From: Phellopilus nigrolimitatus
Lineage: Eukaryota > Basidiomycota > Agaricomycetes > Hymenochaetales > Hymenochaetaceae
Direction: 5' to 3'
DNA: 64,000 nt
Assembly (NCBI GenBank): GCA_021029095.1
Contig: JAJOHG010000002.1
Span: 186,001 to 250,000 of the forward strand
Shown: piece after piece, positions 33,610 to 44,136 of the stretch
Position numbering within the stretch: the stretch's first letter is position 1
Layout: every line of letters starts with the position of its first letter
The notes under the pieces: model-generated
Databases searched by the model: none
Seen by the model: only the letters and a program-made list of their open reading frames with translations
What the model was told of the DNA's origin: nothing
Translations under genes and position numbers: made by a program

Positions 33610-34713
33610 ATGCCCCCTCGACGGCGAGAAAACTGCCAGGTCTGCAACAGGATAGAGTCCAAATACGCGTGCTCGAAGTGCAGAGTGCTGTTGTACGTGC
33701 GTGCTCCGCTCTCTTCGTACTTTCCCCCAGACTGCTAACAAATTGCTCGCAGTTGTTCCGACGTCTGTTACAAAGAACACAAAAGTAGGCCATGTGCCCT
33801 TGAAACAAGTGCCTTGTGCTGATTCAGAAACCACATGTATCTATAGACACTACGTGCAGCGGGGACCCTAAGCCTGTGCCAGCACCATCGGAAACTGCGC
33901 GAAATACAAGTACAATAAGCGATCAAGCTCATGGAGCATCAGGAATCAACCCCATGGTGTCGTCGGATGCAGCGCAGCCTCTCCCCAGTCTACTAGTATC
34001 CGAGCCAACATCTCAATTGAGAGCGATGCCAACAGACTCTGCGCCTCTACCAATACCAGGAAGGTCAAATGGGCGGGGCGTCATTGATGGAAGTGCTGGG
34101 ACAGGTGGAGCAGACAAGAGCTCGAACTTACCTCTTGCGGAGTCTGCGCGCCCCCTGCGGAAGCTTTCGTCGCTGAAATGGCCTTACGTTCCCGACGCGC
34201 CGTCGTACCCAGACCCGCTCACACGCGACGACCCGAAGCCGCTCAACTTATCGCAGTACGAGGCAATAGGTGCGTAATGATTGTCTTCCCCTCCTCACCT
34301 CCCTCTTTCACTGCCCGGGTTTAATTATAATATCTCCTATTGTAGCTACATCCCCCGCCGTTCGCCGCGCCCTCGCCTCTCACCCTCGCCTCCCCTCTAT
34401 TCTGCGCTCCCTCGACCAGCTGCGGGGCCCAGAACGCGAGGAGGCGCTGCAGCGCGTCCTTGGCGTCGCGCCCACGCAGGCTGGATTCTCTCTCGCCGGC
34501 ATTTCTTCCGCGTCGCCGGCGAATTACTCGTCTTCGGCGGCGTCTGGAAGCGTGGGGAGAGGGAGGGGTGCAGCAGCAGTGGGTGTGAACGTGGACGAAG
34601 AGGATATGCGCGCGTTGCGCGCTTTAGCGGAGGCCATCGAGAGCGTTGTGAGAGGTACTGGCGGGACGGCTGATCCGTTGGGCTTAGACTGGGAGACTAT
34701 GGGCGATGCGTGA
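33610..34713 (+). CDS. HIT-type zinc finger protein (ZNHIT3/Hit1-like)
   Basis: Exon 1 (33610-33692) begins MPPRRRENCQVCNRIESKYA followed by CSKCRVLL. Exon 2 (33753-33784) adds FCSDVCYKEHK, completing a zf-HIT treble-clef zinc finger. Exon 3 is serine/proline-rich and disordered for about 120 residues, then gives LNLSQYEAI. The last exon gives TSPAVRRALASHPRLPSIL and RSLDQLRGPEREEALQRVLG, a short helical motif like that after the zinc finger of ZNHIT3. ZNHIT3/Hit1 helps to assemble box C/D snoRNPs together with Rsa1/NUFIP. The intron between exons 2 and 3 is only 43 nt. The zinc finger is secure; the Hit1 role is inferred from the C-terminal helix. Confidence 0.8.
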
Positions 34714-35194
34714 TACTGTTCGTTCTGCTTACAGTAAGCTCCTGCATGTAAACGTGCTTATTCTTGTCGCAGTTTTCTATTCTTTTCCTCCGGCTTGGAC
34801 GCTTGCTTGATTTGAAATAGTTACTCCTATCCTAATCATTCACTCTTTATTGGCATACCCTAATTCGCCGTTGCTCTTCCAATTCGTTCCAATGCTGAAC
34901 TTATATAGATGGCACAAACTCCTGCTTGTTGTGAGCGCGGAGAATAGAACAACAACTATTGTCAGGAATCTCGATATCTAGGAGCGTGCTGTAAACTTTT
35001 AGACCAATAAGAAGTAGGAAATGCTAGCTAAATACAACGGCACAGCGCAGCGTATTTTCATTGAAAGCTTCGGTGAGATATCCCGTGATCCTGTAACTAA
35101 AAATTGAGAGTATTAGATTAGGTAGAAACCGCTTGGCGTTCTGACTTCTGAGAAAGGTCGAGTTCGACCTCTCGCGCCTTTCCTTCCAAACGTC
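34714..35194. other. intergenic, no gene seen
   Basis: About 480 bp between two co-directional genes. It probably contains the terminator of the first and the promoter of the second. Confidence 0.5.
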
Positions 35195-35482
35195 ATGTCC
35201 ACAAGCCAAGCCGCCGCGCAAGCATCGACACCCCTGCGCCGCCTCGCCGCGCATTCGACAACGACATGCGCAGCACAGGCATCGACGTACGGGAAGTGCA
35301 TCCTCGCGACGTACACGGACGTCAAGAAGGACGTCTGCAAGGCCGAGTTCGAGCAGTTCGGCCGCTGTCTCCGCGACGCGGTACGCTCTTCCTTCCCTCG
35401 GCCTCTGGCTCTTTTTCTGCTCTATTTTCCGACTGGACCGTTTTGACTGACTTTCGGCACGAAGATGAAACGGAAGTGGTGA
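35195..35482 (+). CDS. NDUFAF8: twin-CX9C mitochondrial protein (NDUFAF8-like complex I assembly factor)
   Basis: Exon 1 (35195-35380) and a six-codon exon 2 (35465-35482) encode 67 residues. The sequence contains CAAQASTYGKC and, after ILATYTDVKKDV, CKAEFEQFGRC. Both are exact C-X9-C pairs, the coiled-coil-helix-coiled-coil-helix hallmark of proteins oxidised in the mitochondrial intermembrane space. The short second exon supplies MKRKW. Size and the pattern (Y-G-x-C...K-x-x-C-x-x-E-F...C) resemble NDUFAF8 (C17orf89), which partners NDUFAF5 in complex I assembly. NDUFAF8 identity is a good but not certain match. Confidence 0.78.
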
Positions 35483-35600
35483 CGCGGACGAAAAGCCGTG
35501 GAGAGGGGCACACCCGAGACTGCAGAAATTAGGATATATACAAGTACAGACTACAGCGCGAGCCAATCGAAAGCGACGAAAAAAAACACATGCAACCAGT

Positions 35601-36866
35601 TTAATCCGAGTCCTCTGCCTCCTCGATCGCACCAGGGATGCGCCCGCCCATCATCCGCCGACCACCACTCCCACCCCCGGTCCCAGCTGCGCCATCTCCC
35701 TCTCCACCACCACCACCACCACTGCGTTCCCCCGCACGCGGGCGCCGCGCCTCGTCGCGCTCGCGGTCCCGTCTCCGGGTGCGCGCCTGCGCGAGCACGC
35801 GCAGCGTCTGCGCGAGGCGCACGGACGTCGTGTTCGGGAGCGGCAGGCGCAGCGCGGCGAGCTCGTCGTCGCCGCCGCCGCCGTCCAGCGCGTCGCCCGC
35901 GCGCTCCGGCGGCTCGGGCGCGGGCGCCGTCAGCCGGTGCGCGACGTGCCGTGCCGAGAGGTCGAGCACCGGCGTCGCGGGCGGGAGGCGAGCGGACGCG
36001 CGCGAGCCCGAGGACGATGATTTCGGGAGGAGAGGCGCGCGCGTGTGCGGGGCGCGTGAAGGCGGGGTGAGCGCCGGAGTTGGGGGGTATGTATTAGGAT
36101 TGGGTGTCGAGGGGGTTGGTGGAGGGGAGGGGGGCGGGAGGAAGGGCAGTGTTTCGGACCCGATGTCGGGAGACGGCGGCGGGGAGAAAGAGGCGGGGAG
36201 GAGGGGGTCCGGGATATCCCCGGGCATGGCGAGCGTGAGGGAGGTCTCGTAGGCGATTGTCGTAAGCAGCGCCTGGAGCAGCATGATTGTAACGTCCAGC
36301 AGCAGAAGCTGCAGCCTCGACGGCTTGTGTCCTGCATCACAGAAAGGAAAGAAAAAGAAAAAGAAAAAAAAAGCGCGAGTTGAATTCATAATTACAAATG
36401 AGATCAGAAGGGGGGGGGAGCCTGGCACGCACCCATGCCGACAAAGTCGAGCACGACCGCGCGCGCGTCGCTCGTCGCGCCTGCGGCGGCGTGCGCCCAG
36501 ACGCCGCCCGCGTTGACCATCGCGACGAGGGCGAACCAGAAGGCGAGCGAGCGGCGGCCGTCGAGCTCGCGCGCGCGCGCGAACTGGAACTGCGTCGCGC
36601 AGCGGCAGAGGTAGATGAGCAGCGAGGGCGCGAGCAGGAACGAGAGCGTGTGCAGCTGGTAGAGGAGCGTGTCGAGCTTTTTCGCCGGGGGAACAGGCGG
36701 GGGGTAAAAAATAAAAGACAGGCGAGTCGAGTGCTCAGTTTTCGGGCAGAACGTGGACATGGAGCAGGCTCAGGTCAGCATCCTCTCGTCGCTGGGGCTT
36801 GGCAGGGAAATGAGGACATACGGAGTGAATGATGTGCTTCCGTTGGGCATGGTAGCGAATAGGCAT
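35601..36866 (-). CDS. DUF1746 membrane protein (Dsc4-like)
   Basis: ATG at 36864-36866 begins a short exon, MPIRYHAQRKHIIHS. It splices to LDTLLYQLHTLSFLLAPSL then LIYLCRCATQFQFARAREL, and on to VVLDFVG joined to HKPSRLQLLLLDVTIMLLQA. This RKH..HSLD...LDFVG..P...QLLLLD pattern is the fungal DUF1746 domain, with three to four membrane spans. To my knowledge DUF1746 is present in Dsc4, a subunit of the Golgi Dsc ubiquitin ligase that processes SREBP. The C-terminal 200 residues are proline-rich, then a glycine/arginine-rich low-complexity tail (GGGGGGEGDG) ending AIEEAEDSD. The gene is GC-rich toward its 3' end. Domain call is firm; Dsc4 role is inferred. Confidence 0.82.
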
Positions 36867-37260
36867 GACATCCGACGCTGTGGACGCCGTCGACTACGCT
36901 ATGATGGATGGTGGTCGTTCGACCTTCGAGGCGACGAGGCGGCGACGCGTTTGCGCCTACTGCCGTTCTTGGCTCAGACCCGATCTCCCTCGATGTCCAA
37001 ACGAAATCTACCTAACGTTTCTTTCGATTACGATCTCAAAACGCGGTATTACAAGCATATCTAATACAGCGACACCAAGCTATGGGACACAGGCTTCAGT
37101 ACATACGGTATCAATAATAAGTCGTGCACAAGTCCAAGACGTAATGAACAAATCCACAAGAAAGAGAAGTCTATAAAGAGGTCGAGGCCAAGTCCAAGAT
37201 CAACCCACTGAACCCAAAATCGGAATACTATCGAAGAGAGGGGGAGCTTTGAAGGAAGCC

Positions 37261-38631
37261 CTACGAAGACGGAGGCGTAAGTGGTGTCCTAGTCTGCGCA
37301 GCGTGCGGCGAGTCGAGCACCAGTCGCCCCGGCGGTGGCACTACTTCTCCGCCGCGCGTCGATGGCAGCCGGCCCATCTTGATCGCATCCTCCCGCATCT
37401 CTACGGGCGGCGCAGCCATTTCCACGCCCGCGCTCTCAGCGCCACACCCATACACATCGGCGCTCCGTGCAAAGTCGTGCGCGCCATACGCCTCGTACGG
37501 GTCAAACGGCGTTTGGCCCTCTTTCTCGGTGTCCTCGTCCACGCCGAGCTTCGCGTACGCCGGCCCGCCGTGCGCGCCGTCCACCATCGTGGCACCGCTG
37601 GCGCTCGAGAAGCGCCGGTGGAACGCGTCGTAGGCGCTCTGCCGCTGCATCGCGCGCGCGCGCCGCACATCGCGCTTCTCGTAGCGCAGCTGGTTTACGT
37701 AGCGCGTCACGACGAGTGCGCAGTCTTGCGCAGACCAGATCAGCGCCGGCCAAAATATGTTCTGGAGACGGCGACTCACAAGCCTCGATCGCAAGGATGA
37801 ACAGTAGGACGCCCCAGTAGACGCCCTTGGCGACGTTCAGGAGGCCGGTGCACTGATCCTTCGCTTGAGGATCGTGCACGCCGTCCTGGCAGAACCTGAC
37901 GATGTCCGTGTTCGCCGCGTGCGTGACCATCCAGAGGAAGTAGATCGCCACGCCGAGGTTGATGCAAAAGTGTACATAAAGGAACGTAGCGTAGACGACG
38001 ACGAAGGACTGCTTGCGCGCACAGGTGCCTACGAAGCTGCAAAATAAACGGGAAAACCAGTCAGATGTATATAGAAAATGCCAGCAAGTGCGCTTCTGAG
38101 GTCAGAAATATGTGAAATTCGTGCAGCGTATGAGTTCGATCTAGCCAGACGTAGCCCCATGACTGTCGCACAACGTAAACACAGAACAACTGAGTATGAT
38201 CTCTGTTACGCATACTTAGCCAGTCTGCATTTATGCTGTACTTACTGAAAACCAGGGGCTAGTACCGGCTAGTCAGAGCTTATAGCGCTTTACAAGGCAG
38301 AGCCCCCTTCGAAACACAATCATTGCAACGCGTCACTCACCCGAGAACAGACGCGAGGAACAAGAAGGTCTCTAAGACGCCCGCCAGAATGAAGGCAGTC
38401 TTCTCTCCCCCGGACATGAAATAATTCGCTGGAGCTTCGATGAGCCATCGTCGCATCCAAGAGTCTCAGTTGCATCTGGTACTCACTGGCGACCTCGAAC
38501 CACAATATCACCATCAGCAGCCCAGCGAGCAGGATGGTGAGGAACGACAGGACGCCCACGCCGAGGCGCACGGGCAGGCAGCAGCAGAAGCGCTGCCGCC
38601 TGAATATCCAGTCTGTGACGCAGTTTGCCAT
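37261..38631 (-). CDS. four-span membrane protein, function unknown
   Basis: Minus-strand exons give MANCVTDWIFRRQRFCCCLP, VLSFLTILLAGLLMVILWFE, then YFMSGGEKTAFILAGVLETF, LFLASVLGFVGTCARKQSF, LYVHFCINLGVAIYFLWMV and GVYWGVLLFILAIEAYCALV. There are four hydrophobic spans with a cysteine-rich N-terminus (CCCLP), a possible palmitoylation site. The soluble tail (RYEKRDVRRARAMQRQSAYD onward) is cytosolic by the positive-inside rule. One intron, about 300 nt (38040-38340), is long for this window. I know no function; the tetraspan layout is tetraspanin-like, but the large-loop CCG motif is missing. Confidence 0.75.
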
Positions 38632-40386
38632 CGCGTGTCGAGCTCGAAGTCTTGTTCGTGAGTCGCCAAAGTGTATGAGTCTTCCCAGCTCGCCTGGAAT
38701 CTGAAGGTGGTGGAAGTTGGGGAGAGAGCGGACGCGTCGAGGCGGTGAGCGCTGCTATATTTGGGAACTTTGCTCCCGTCACATTATTATTGCCACGTGG
38801 GACACGAGTGCAACCCCAAGGAGAGCAACGAAATATATAGAATATTGGTCTGGAAGAGTTAACGTTGTAGAACTATTACAAGTACCTCGGTTCCCACATA
38901 GTATCCATACTAGAAAGCGAGTTCTGAATCCCTTCGTAGCTGAAATCTTGAGCTAAGTGAACGACTAAGCAAGCTCTTTAGTCAAATATATGGGGCACCT
39001 AACAAGAAATCTTTTATGTTATTGTCGTACGTGGTCGCCTGAGCGACGGTGCTGATACGATGGTAATCAGGTTACCGCTTGCGGATTGTGGCTTCGAAAA
39101 CGCGCGCCGCCTCAGCTTACCTAACAAGTCCTCGCCGATCAGGGCAGTTAAGAGAGGAAAGCGATGCAGCTTGCTTAGCGAGGCCACAGGCAGCAGCACC
39201 ACCATCGGGCTTGCCTCGCCGGGCTCTGGAAGATTTATCTACATGGCATCCCGGCTTTCTGCGCGCATACGGCAGCCGACTGTTCTTCCCATCATGCTCG
39301 CGGCACAGACGAACACCGGTATCATGATTGATAAAGTTATAATTATATGTAATTCCCTGCCGCAGTAGCGGCCGGCGCAGTTTTGACCTTCAGGACTTCT
39401 TGAACATATTCAGCGCTGCTGATCTGTGGTGTGCACACCAGGCTCTGCTGGTCAGAATAGTCAAAGGCAAGTACATGTACTTGCCAACTCGATGGTTGCG
39501 AGATCGCACAAGCCTTATGCTCAATTTTAATCACATCTTTAATGATACTTCCCTCCCGTCGTTTGTTGTATTCTTGCGGCGCGACAGGCGATAGTCTGCT
39601 ATGCATCGCGGTTCTCTGAGTTCCATTGATGTTCCACTGCTCAACGTCTTCAACAACATCCTGAGCTGATATCTTATCACGCCTTGTTCTTCGCCGTACT
39701 CTTGAGCTCTGTCTCAGCTTCAACAATGATCGAGGAAGACGAGCTCTCTGTATGAGTTACTTCGGACTGTTGAGTCCTGATCGTACTTTTGCAGCTCCGG
39801 CAGGCTTTCTTCTTTTGAGTGGAGTTCGAGTATGAAATACTTGGGTGGCTGGATGACTGCATCATGGAAGGTTTGCCGAATGTATGTAACGAACCATACG
39901 CATACGCCAAGTTCCCGTGGCGAACGCATGTATGCCGCGACCCAAAAAAGGTCGTAAATCATGGAAAGCTATGTTGCAGGATTCCACTACTCTTCATAGT
40001 CCGAGTCCCGGCCAAAACTGTAATATCGCTAGACATCACACACTCTTGGCGTGCGGGGGGTCGCACTTTTCCGGGCTATTTGATGACGGCCCGCGAGTAA
40101 GCGCGAAGGGATCAGCACAAACCGCCGATCTGGCCGCCTGCCGAAGAAGAGAAGCCGGCGTGCCGCCCGCCGTTATTGGCTGCGCGCGCGCGCGTCTCGG
40201 ATGGGCCGTGAACGGCACCGCGGTCGGCTGCGCACTTGTTGGTGTCTTTGTCGTACCTTGGCAGGCTGGCCATCCATGCCGCCTGCGGACAGAGCTCGAG
40301 ACAAAATGGCGGTGCAGCGAAAGTGACGTTATTTATCCCATCTCCTTCCCTTCCCTCCCGTCCCCTCCCTCCCTAGCTCCATTCCC
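38632..40386. other. 1.75-kb intergenic region, no gene seen
   Basis: Open frames up to 157 codons occur but have no motifs. The last 60 bp before 40387 are a pyrimidine-rich (CCCTCC) tract typical of a fungal core promoter for the glycosyltransferase gene. Confidence 0.4.
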
Positions 40387-41599
40387 ATGACCTCCCCCCT
40401 CCCCCTCCCTCTCCAGCGCCGCCACTATGTACGCCTCACCCTCCTCGCCGCCGTCCTGCTGCTCTTCTGGCACAGAATCAGCATAGGCGCAACCCTGGCA
40501 TACACCTACGTCTCGTTCACCTTCCTGCCTGCCGCCGTCCTCGGCGCCGGCGACGGCTGGGACCTCGCGAACCTCGTCCGCCCCCCGGCGCACCCGAGGT
40601 CGTCCCCCGCATCATCCACCAGGCGCGCCTCGGCGACCTCGAGATGAAGGAGAACTGGCTTCGTCGCGAACGAGAGCTGCGCGGCCCTGCATCCCTCCCC
40701 GCAGTGGAGGTTCGAGCTCTGGGACACCGCGCGTGCAAACGCGTTCGTGGCAGAGCACTACCCGGACCTGCTCGACACGTATCTGGGATACGGACAAGGT
40801 GCGTTCGGGGAAATACGTATATTGCTTCAGGATGTGTGTGTAGTACTTAGCCCTACTTCCCTCCCTCCGCAGAAATCCAACGGTCCAACGTCATCCGCTA
40901 CCTCATCTTATACAAAATGGGCGGCATATATCTGGACCTGGACATCAAGTGCAAAGCCCCCCTCGACTTCTTCACCACCGTCGACTGGATCTCGCCCCCG
41001 GGCCTGCCCACGGGGATCAACAACGCATTCATGGCCGCGCGCCCGGGGCACCCCTTCCTCAAACACGCCATCGCGAACCTCCAGCGGTTCGACCTCAACT
41101 GGGTCTCGCTATACTGCGACGGACATGTAAGCGCCCGCACGCGCGCCCCAGCAAACTAAAAAACTAAAACTGACACCGGGCCGCTTCTCCCGCTTCTCTT
41201 GCTTCTCGCCGCCGCTTCCGCTTTCCCAGGTTCTCGGCCGGCTGCCACTACATCTCGACGATGCACGCGACGTACGCCGCGCGCGCGGCGCTGCGCGTGC
41301 TCCCGCGCGCGCACAAGCTCGGCGGGGCGAGCGCGACGCCGCTCTTCGAGCACCTCGGCGCGGCGTCGTGGCACCGCGGCGACGCCGCCGCGATCAAGGC
41401 GCTCGGCGCCGCCGTCGAGCGGGTCCTCGCGCCCTGGAAGCTCGTCGGCCTCCTCGGCGTGGCCGTCGCACTTATCATCTGGCTGCGCCGCCGCCGCGCC
41501 GGGAAGGCCGCCGCCGTGCTGCGGGCGCAGGACACGGAGCTGCTGCACGTGCACGAGAGCACGTTGTTCGCCGAGGACGGTGCCGTCGAGTGGAAATGA
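40387..41599 (+). CDS. GT32 glycosyltransferase (MIPC synthase/OCH1-like) with apparent frameshifts
   Basis: The N-terminus has a membrane anchor (LTLLAAVLLLFW then ISIGATLAYTYVSF). The catalytic region reads VPRIIHQARLG, ANESCAALHPSPQWRFELWD, VIRYLILYKMGGIYLDLDIK, INNAFMAARPGHPFLKHAI and FSAGCHYISTMHA. The DLD in YLDLDIK is the metal-binding DXD motif of GT32 enzymes, which include Sur1/Csh1-type inositolphosphoceramide mannosyltransferases and Och1. A second membrane span (LVGLLGVAVALIIWLRRR) near the C-terminus matches the Sur1 type. Reading is interrupted: a base is missing in the C6 run near 40585, an extra base occurs near 40665, and the splice after DGH near 41125 is one base out of phase. 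These are either sequencing errors in GC-rich DNA or inactivating mutations. Confidence 0.75.
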
Positions 41600-41925
41600 T
41601 ATCAATCATTATAACGGACCATCGTGGCACATTCTCGGTCTTTTGTATCTCTTTTTTATACCTTAGCATTTGGGCTCAGAGTCGGGAATCGTGCTTGTAT
41701 CCACCGTCTTCCTATTTCTTTATGGTCTTCCCTCGCGAATTGAAGGGAATCGTTTGCTGCATATCTTAACTGTTTTCTCAAATGGATCTGTTCTACACAT
41801 TTTACACATTTTACACGAAATAGCATTTCCTACAAAGAGACATCGCTTCATTGAGCTCCTCACATAGAACAGAAAAAAGGCTTAGCAAGAGATGAGGCAC
41901 CCAGCGTCGGTCGACGAGCTGACGG

Positions 41926-43315
41926 TCAATATGCCTTTCCCTGAGCAGGCAGGCCATCTGGGAAGAATTGCTTGAAGAGGTCTGGATAGTGGCGTTCAGC
42001 GACGTCAGGGTGACTTCTGCGGGTCATGAACGTCAGAGAGGCAAGATACTCGATGAGGGCGTTGTACGAACTTGACTCGACCGATTAGCTCGACCTTGCC
42101 AGAGGGCTCGAGCGCGTATTCCGCATAGTTGACCGCTGCGGATATACATCAACTCCGACCGATCACGAAAGGTCAAAAAAAAAAAAGCGCACAGTCTGTC
42201 GCAGGCCGCCTCCCCTCGCTCTTCCTTCAATTTCAGTATTTCCGGGGGGACTAGTTGGAGACTCGTCAGCACGTCTTTCCCACCGCCAACAAACTTACCC
42301 CAAAAAAAAAAAAAAAAAAAAGCGGTCGTACACGTACACTGCAGCGTAATGCTCGGTCAGCCTGACCCCCTGCGCGATGCGCTGGAAGAACGGGATCGAG
42401 TAGCGCGGCGGCGCGGCGGCGGGCGGGCTGCGCACGCGGTGCGGCGTCGCGCGCGCGAGGCCCCGCGTCGCGGCCTCGAGCCCCGCCCGATGTTCACGAC
42501 GAACGTGTCGCGCACGGGCGGCGCGGCGACCCACGCGCCCGCGCGGTTCTGCACCTGCAGCCCCGCGCCGCGCGGCGACGCCTGCAGCAGCAGCGTGAGG
42601 AAGCCCGCGTCGAAGTGCGGGCCGACGCCCTGCGCGGACGCGGACGCGCTCCGCCGCGCCCGCCGCGCGCGCGGGGTACTTGACGACCTTCGCGCGGTGC
42701 TGGATCGCGGGCGGCCCCGCGAAGAAGGCGGCGAGCCCCGTGCGCGCGAGCCCGAGCGCCTCGGCGATGAGCGCGATGAGCTCGTAGCTGAGCGTCTCGA
42801 CCTGCTCGAGGTAGCGCAGCATTGTTGCCTTGAAGCCGGGGAGATCGCGCTCCTCTGGCCACTTAATCGCGACGCCGATCGGTCAGCCGATTTCTTCAAT
42901 CCATTGTCTTTTTGATAGTAAGAAATGGACCATACGCACCTTGGCCTGGTCCGCACAGCCGAAGGTACTCTGGGTCCCCCGGCTTCCACGGACTCTCAAA
43001 GTCCGTCGCGAGATCATACTGCTCCCGCTGGTCCGTCGCGCCCTTGGTGAGCTCGGCGCCGAGTCTGCTGTACCCCAGGAAGTGCGGCGAGTTCGCCATG
43101 CGGATGGCGTCCTTCTTCTCTTGCGGCAGCTCGAACAGGCGCGGCGCGTACGCGATAAGGTCGTCGATGAGCGCCTTGTCCACCGGCGGGTGCAGGAGGT
43201 AGAGGAACCCGACGTTGATCAGCGCGTGCCGCAGCTGCGAGATGAACTCGTCCTTGCGCCCCGTCGAGAGCAGCGTGTAGTCGAGAACGGGGATGCTGGA
43301 GAAATTACCTGCCAT
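41926..43315 (-). CDS. 2-oxoglutarate/Fe(II) oxygenase (isopenicillin-N-synthase-like) with frameshifts
   Basis: Start at 43313-43315: MAGNFSSIPVLDYTLLSTGR, a DIOX_N-type N-terminus, then INVGFLYLLHPPVD and SRLGAELTKGATDQREQYD. Later exons give YLEQVETLSYELIALIAEAL, GVGPHFDAGFLTLLLQ (His and Asp iron ligands), ATPHRV (distal His), PRYSIPFFQR (Arg for 2-oxoglutarate), and finally RRSHPDVAERHYPDLFKQFF to TGA at 41926-41928. The family oxidises small molecules and is widespread in fungi. The HFD stretch lies in a different frame from the sequence on both sides, so one frameshift near 42640 and a compensating one near 42500 are required. An intron contains a run of 20 A residues (plus strand 42302-42321). 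Family call is firm; whether the gene is intact is not. Confidence 0.8.
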
Positions 43316-44136
43316 GGAGTTGAATTGGTACGAATCCGAGGCGCAGTATTGCCAGAGAGTGCAGTAGATGCTCAGTCATAACTCCTTGAGCACGACAGAA
43401 AAATGACGCGATCGAACGCAACCATGCTCAGCTTTGTAATACCTGCTTCGTTCTTATGGCACAGTACCTCGCGTGAAACAAAAGGGATAACATCGGTAGT
43501 TGTTTTTTGTTGAACTTGAAAGGTGCCACGATTGTGAGCAAGACTATTTGCGTGAGAGACATCATGAGAAGATTTGTGAGCGGCGAGCTGCTTTTTTGAA
43601 AAGACACGGCGAGTTACAGAGGACTCTTGTCAGATTTTAAACCGATAAAAATACAAATACATAAAAAGCGCAAGATAAACTCGCGTAGATTGTATTATGC
43701 TTGGCGATTGATTACGGACCCGAGATCGGCTAGATCAGCAGGAGCGATGCGATGCATCCGTCTTTTATAGGGTCTGGACGTGCTAATTTAGGATATTTTT
43801 CTCTAGAGTTCCTGACTACTTGTCATCTGCATTCCAGTTTTCTGGTCAGTTATGCACATCTCGAGACAGACTTGCTATTCTCCAGGACATGAAAAATCTC
43901 AAAAACTGGAGATGTTTTGTAGCCCTTGACGAACTTGGTCCAGGTTTCTGGCAGTTCCTATAGTACCTTGCGTCCGTTTTCGCAACTAGGCACATGGCTT
44001 TCATTAGGCCTATCAAGTCCCGCCGCACACTGCGGTCTACGATTGCCGAATATACTCGGACGTCACGGTGCTGTCATTCCAACACGGCTCCCTCTGCTCT
44101 CTCCTGCTCTCTCTCCCTTTCACCAAGTCGCTGCTC
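43316..44136. other. intergenic region between divergent genes
   Basis: About 820 bp with promoters for the oxygenase (minus) and the GH79 gene (plus). No further gene seen. Confidence 0.5.

Noticed and set aside
35601..36070. Plus-strand low-complexity frames opposite the DUF1746 gene tail
   Set aside because: They mirror the proline- and glycine-rich tail of the minus-strand gene and have no independent support.
42302..42321. Run of 20 A residues as a possible retrogene poly-A tail
   Set aside because: It lies inside an intron of the oxygenase gene with no adjacent target duplication, so it is a simple homopolymer.
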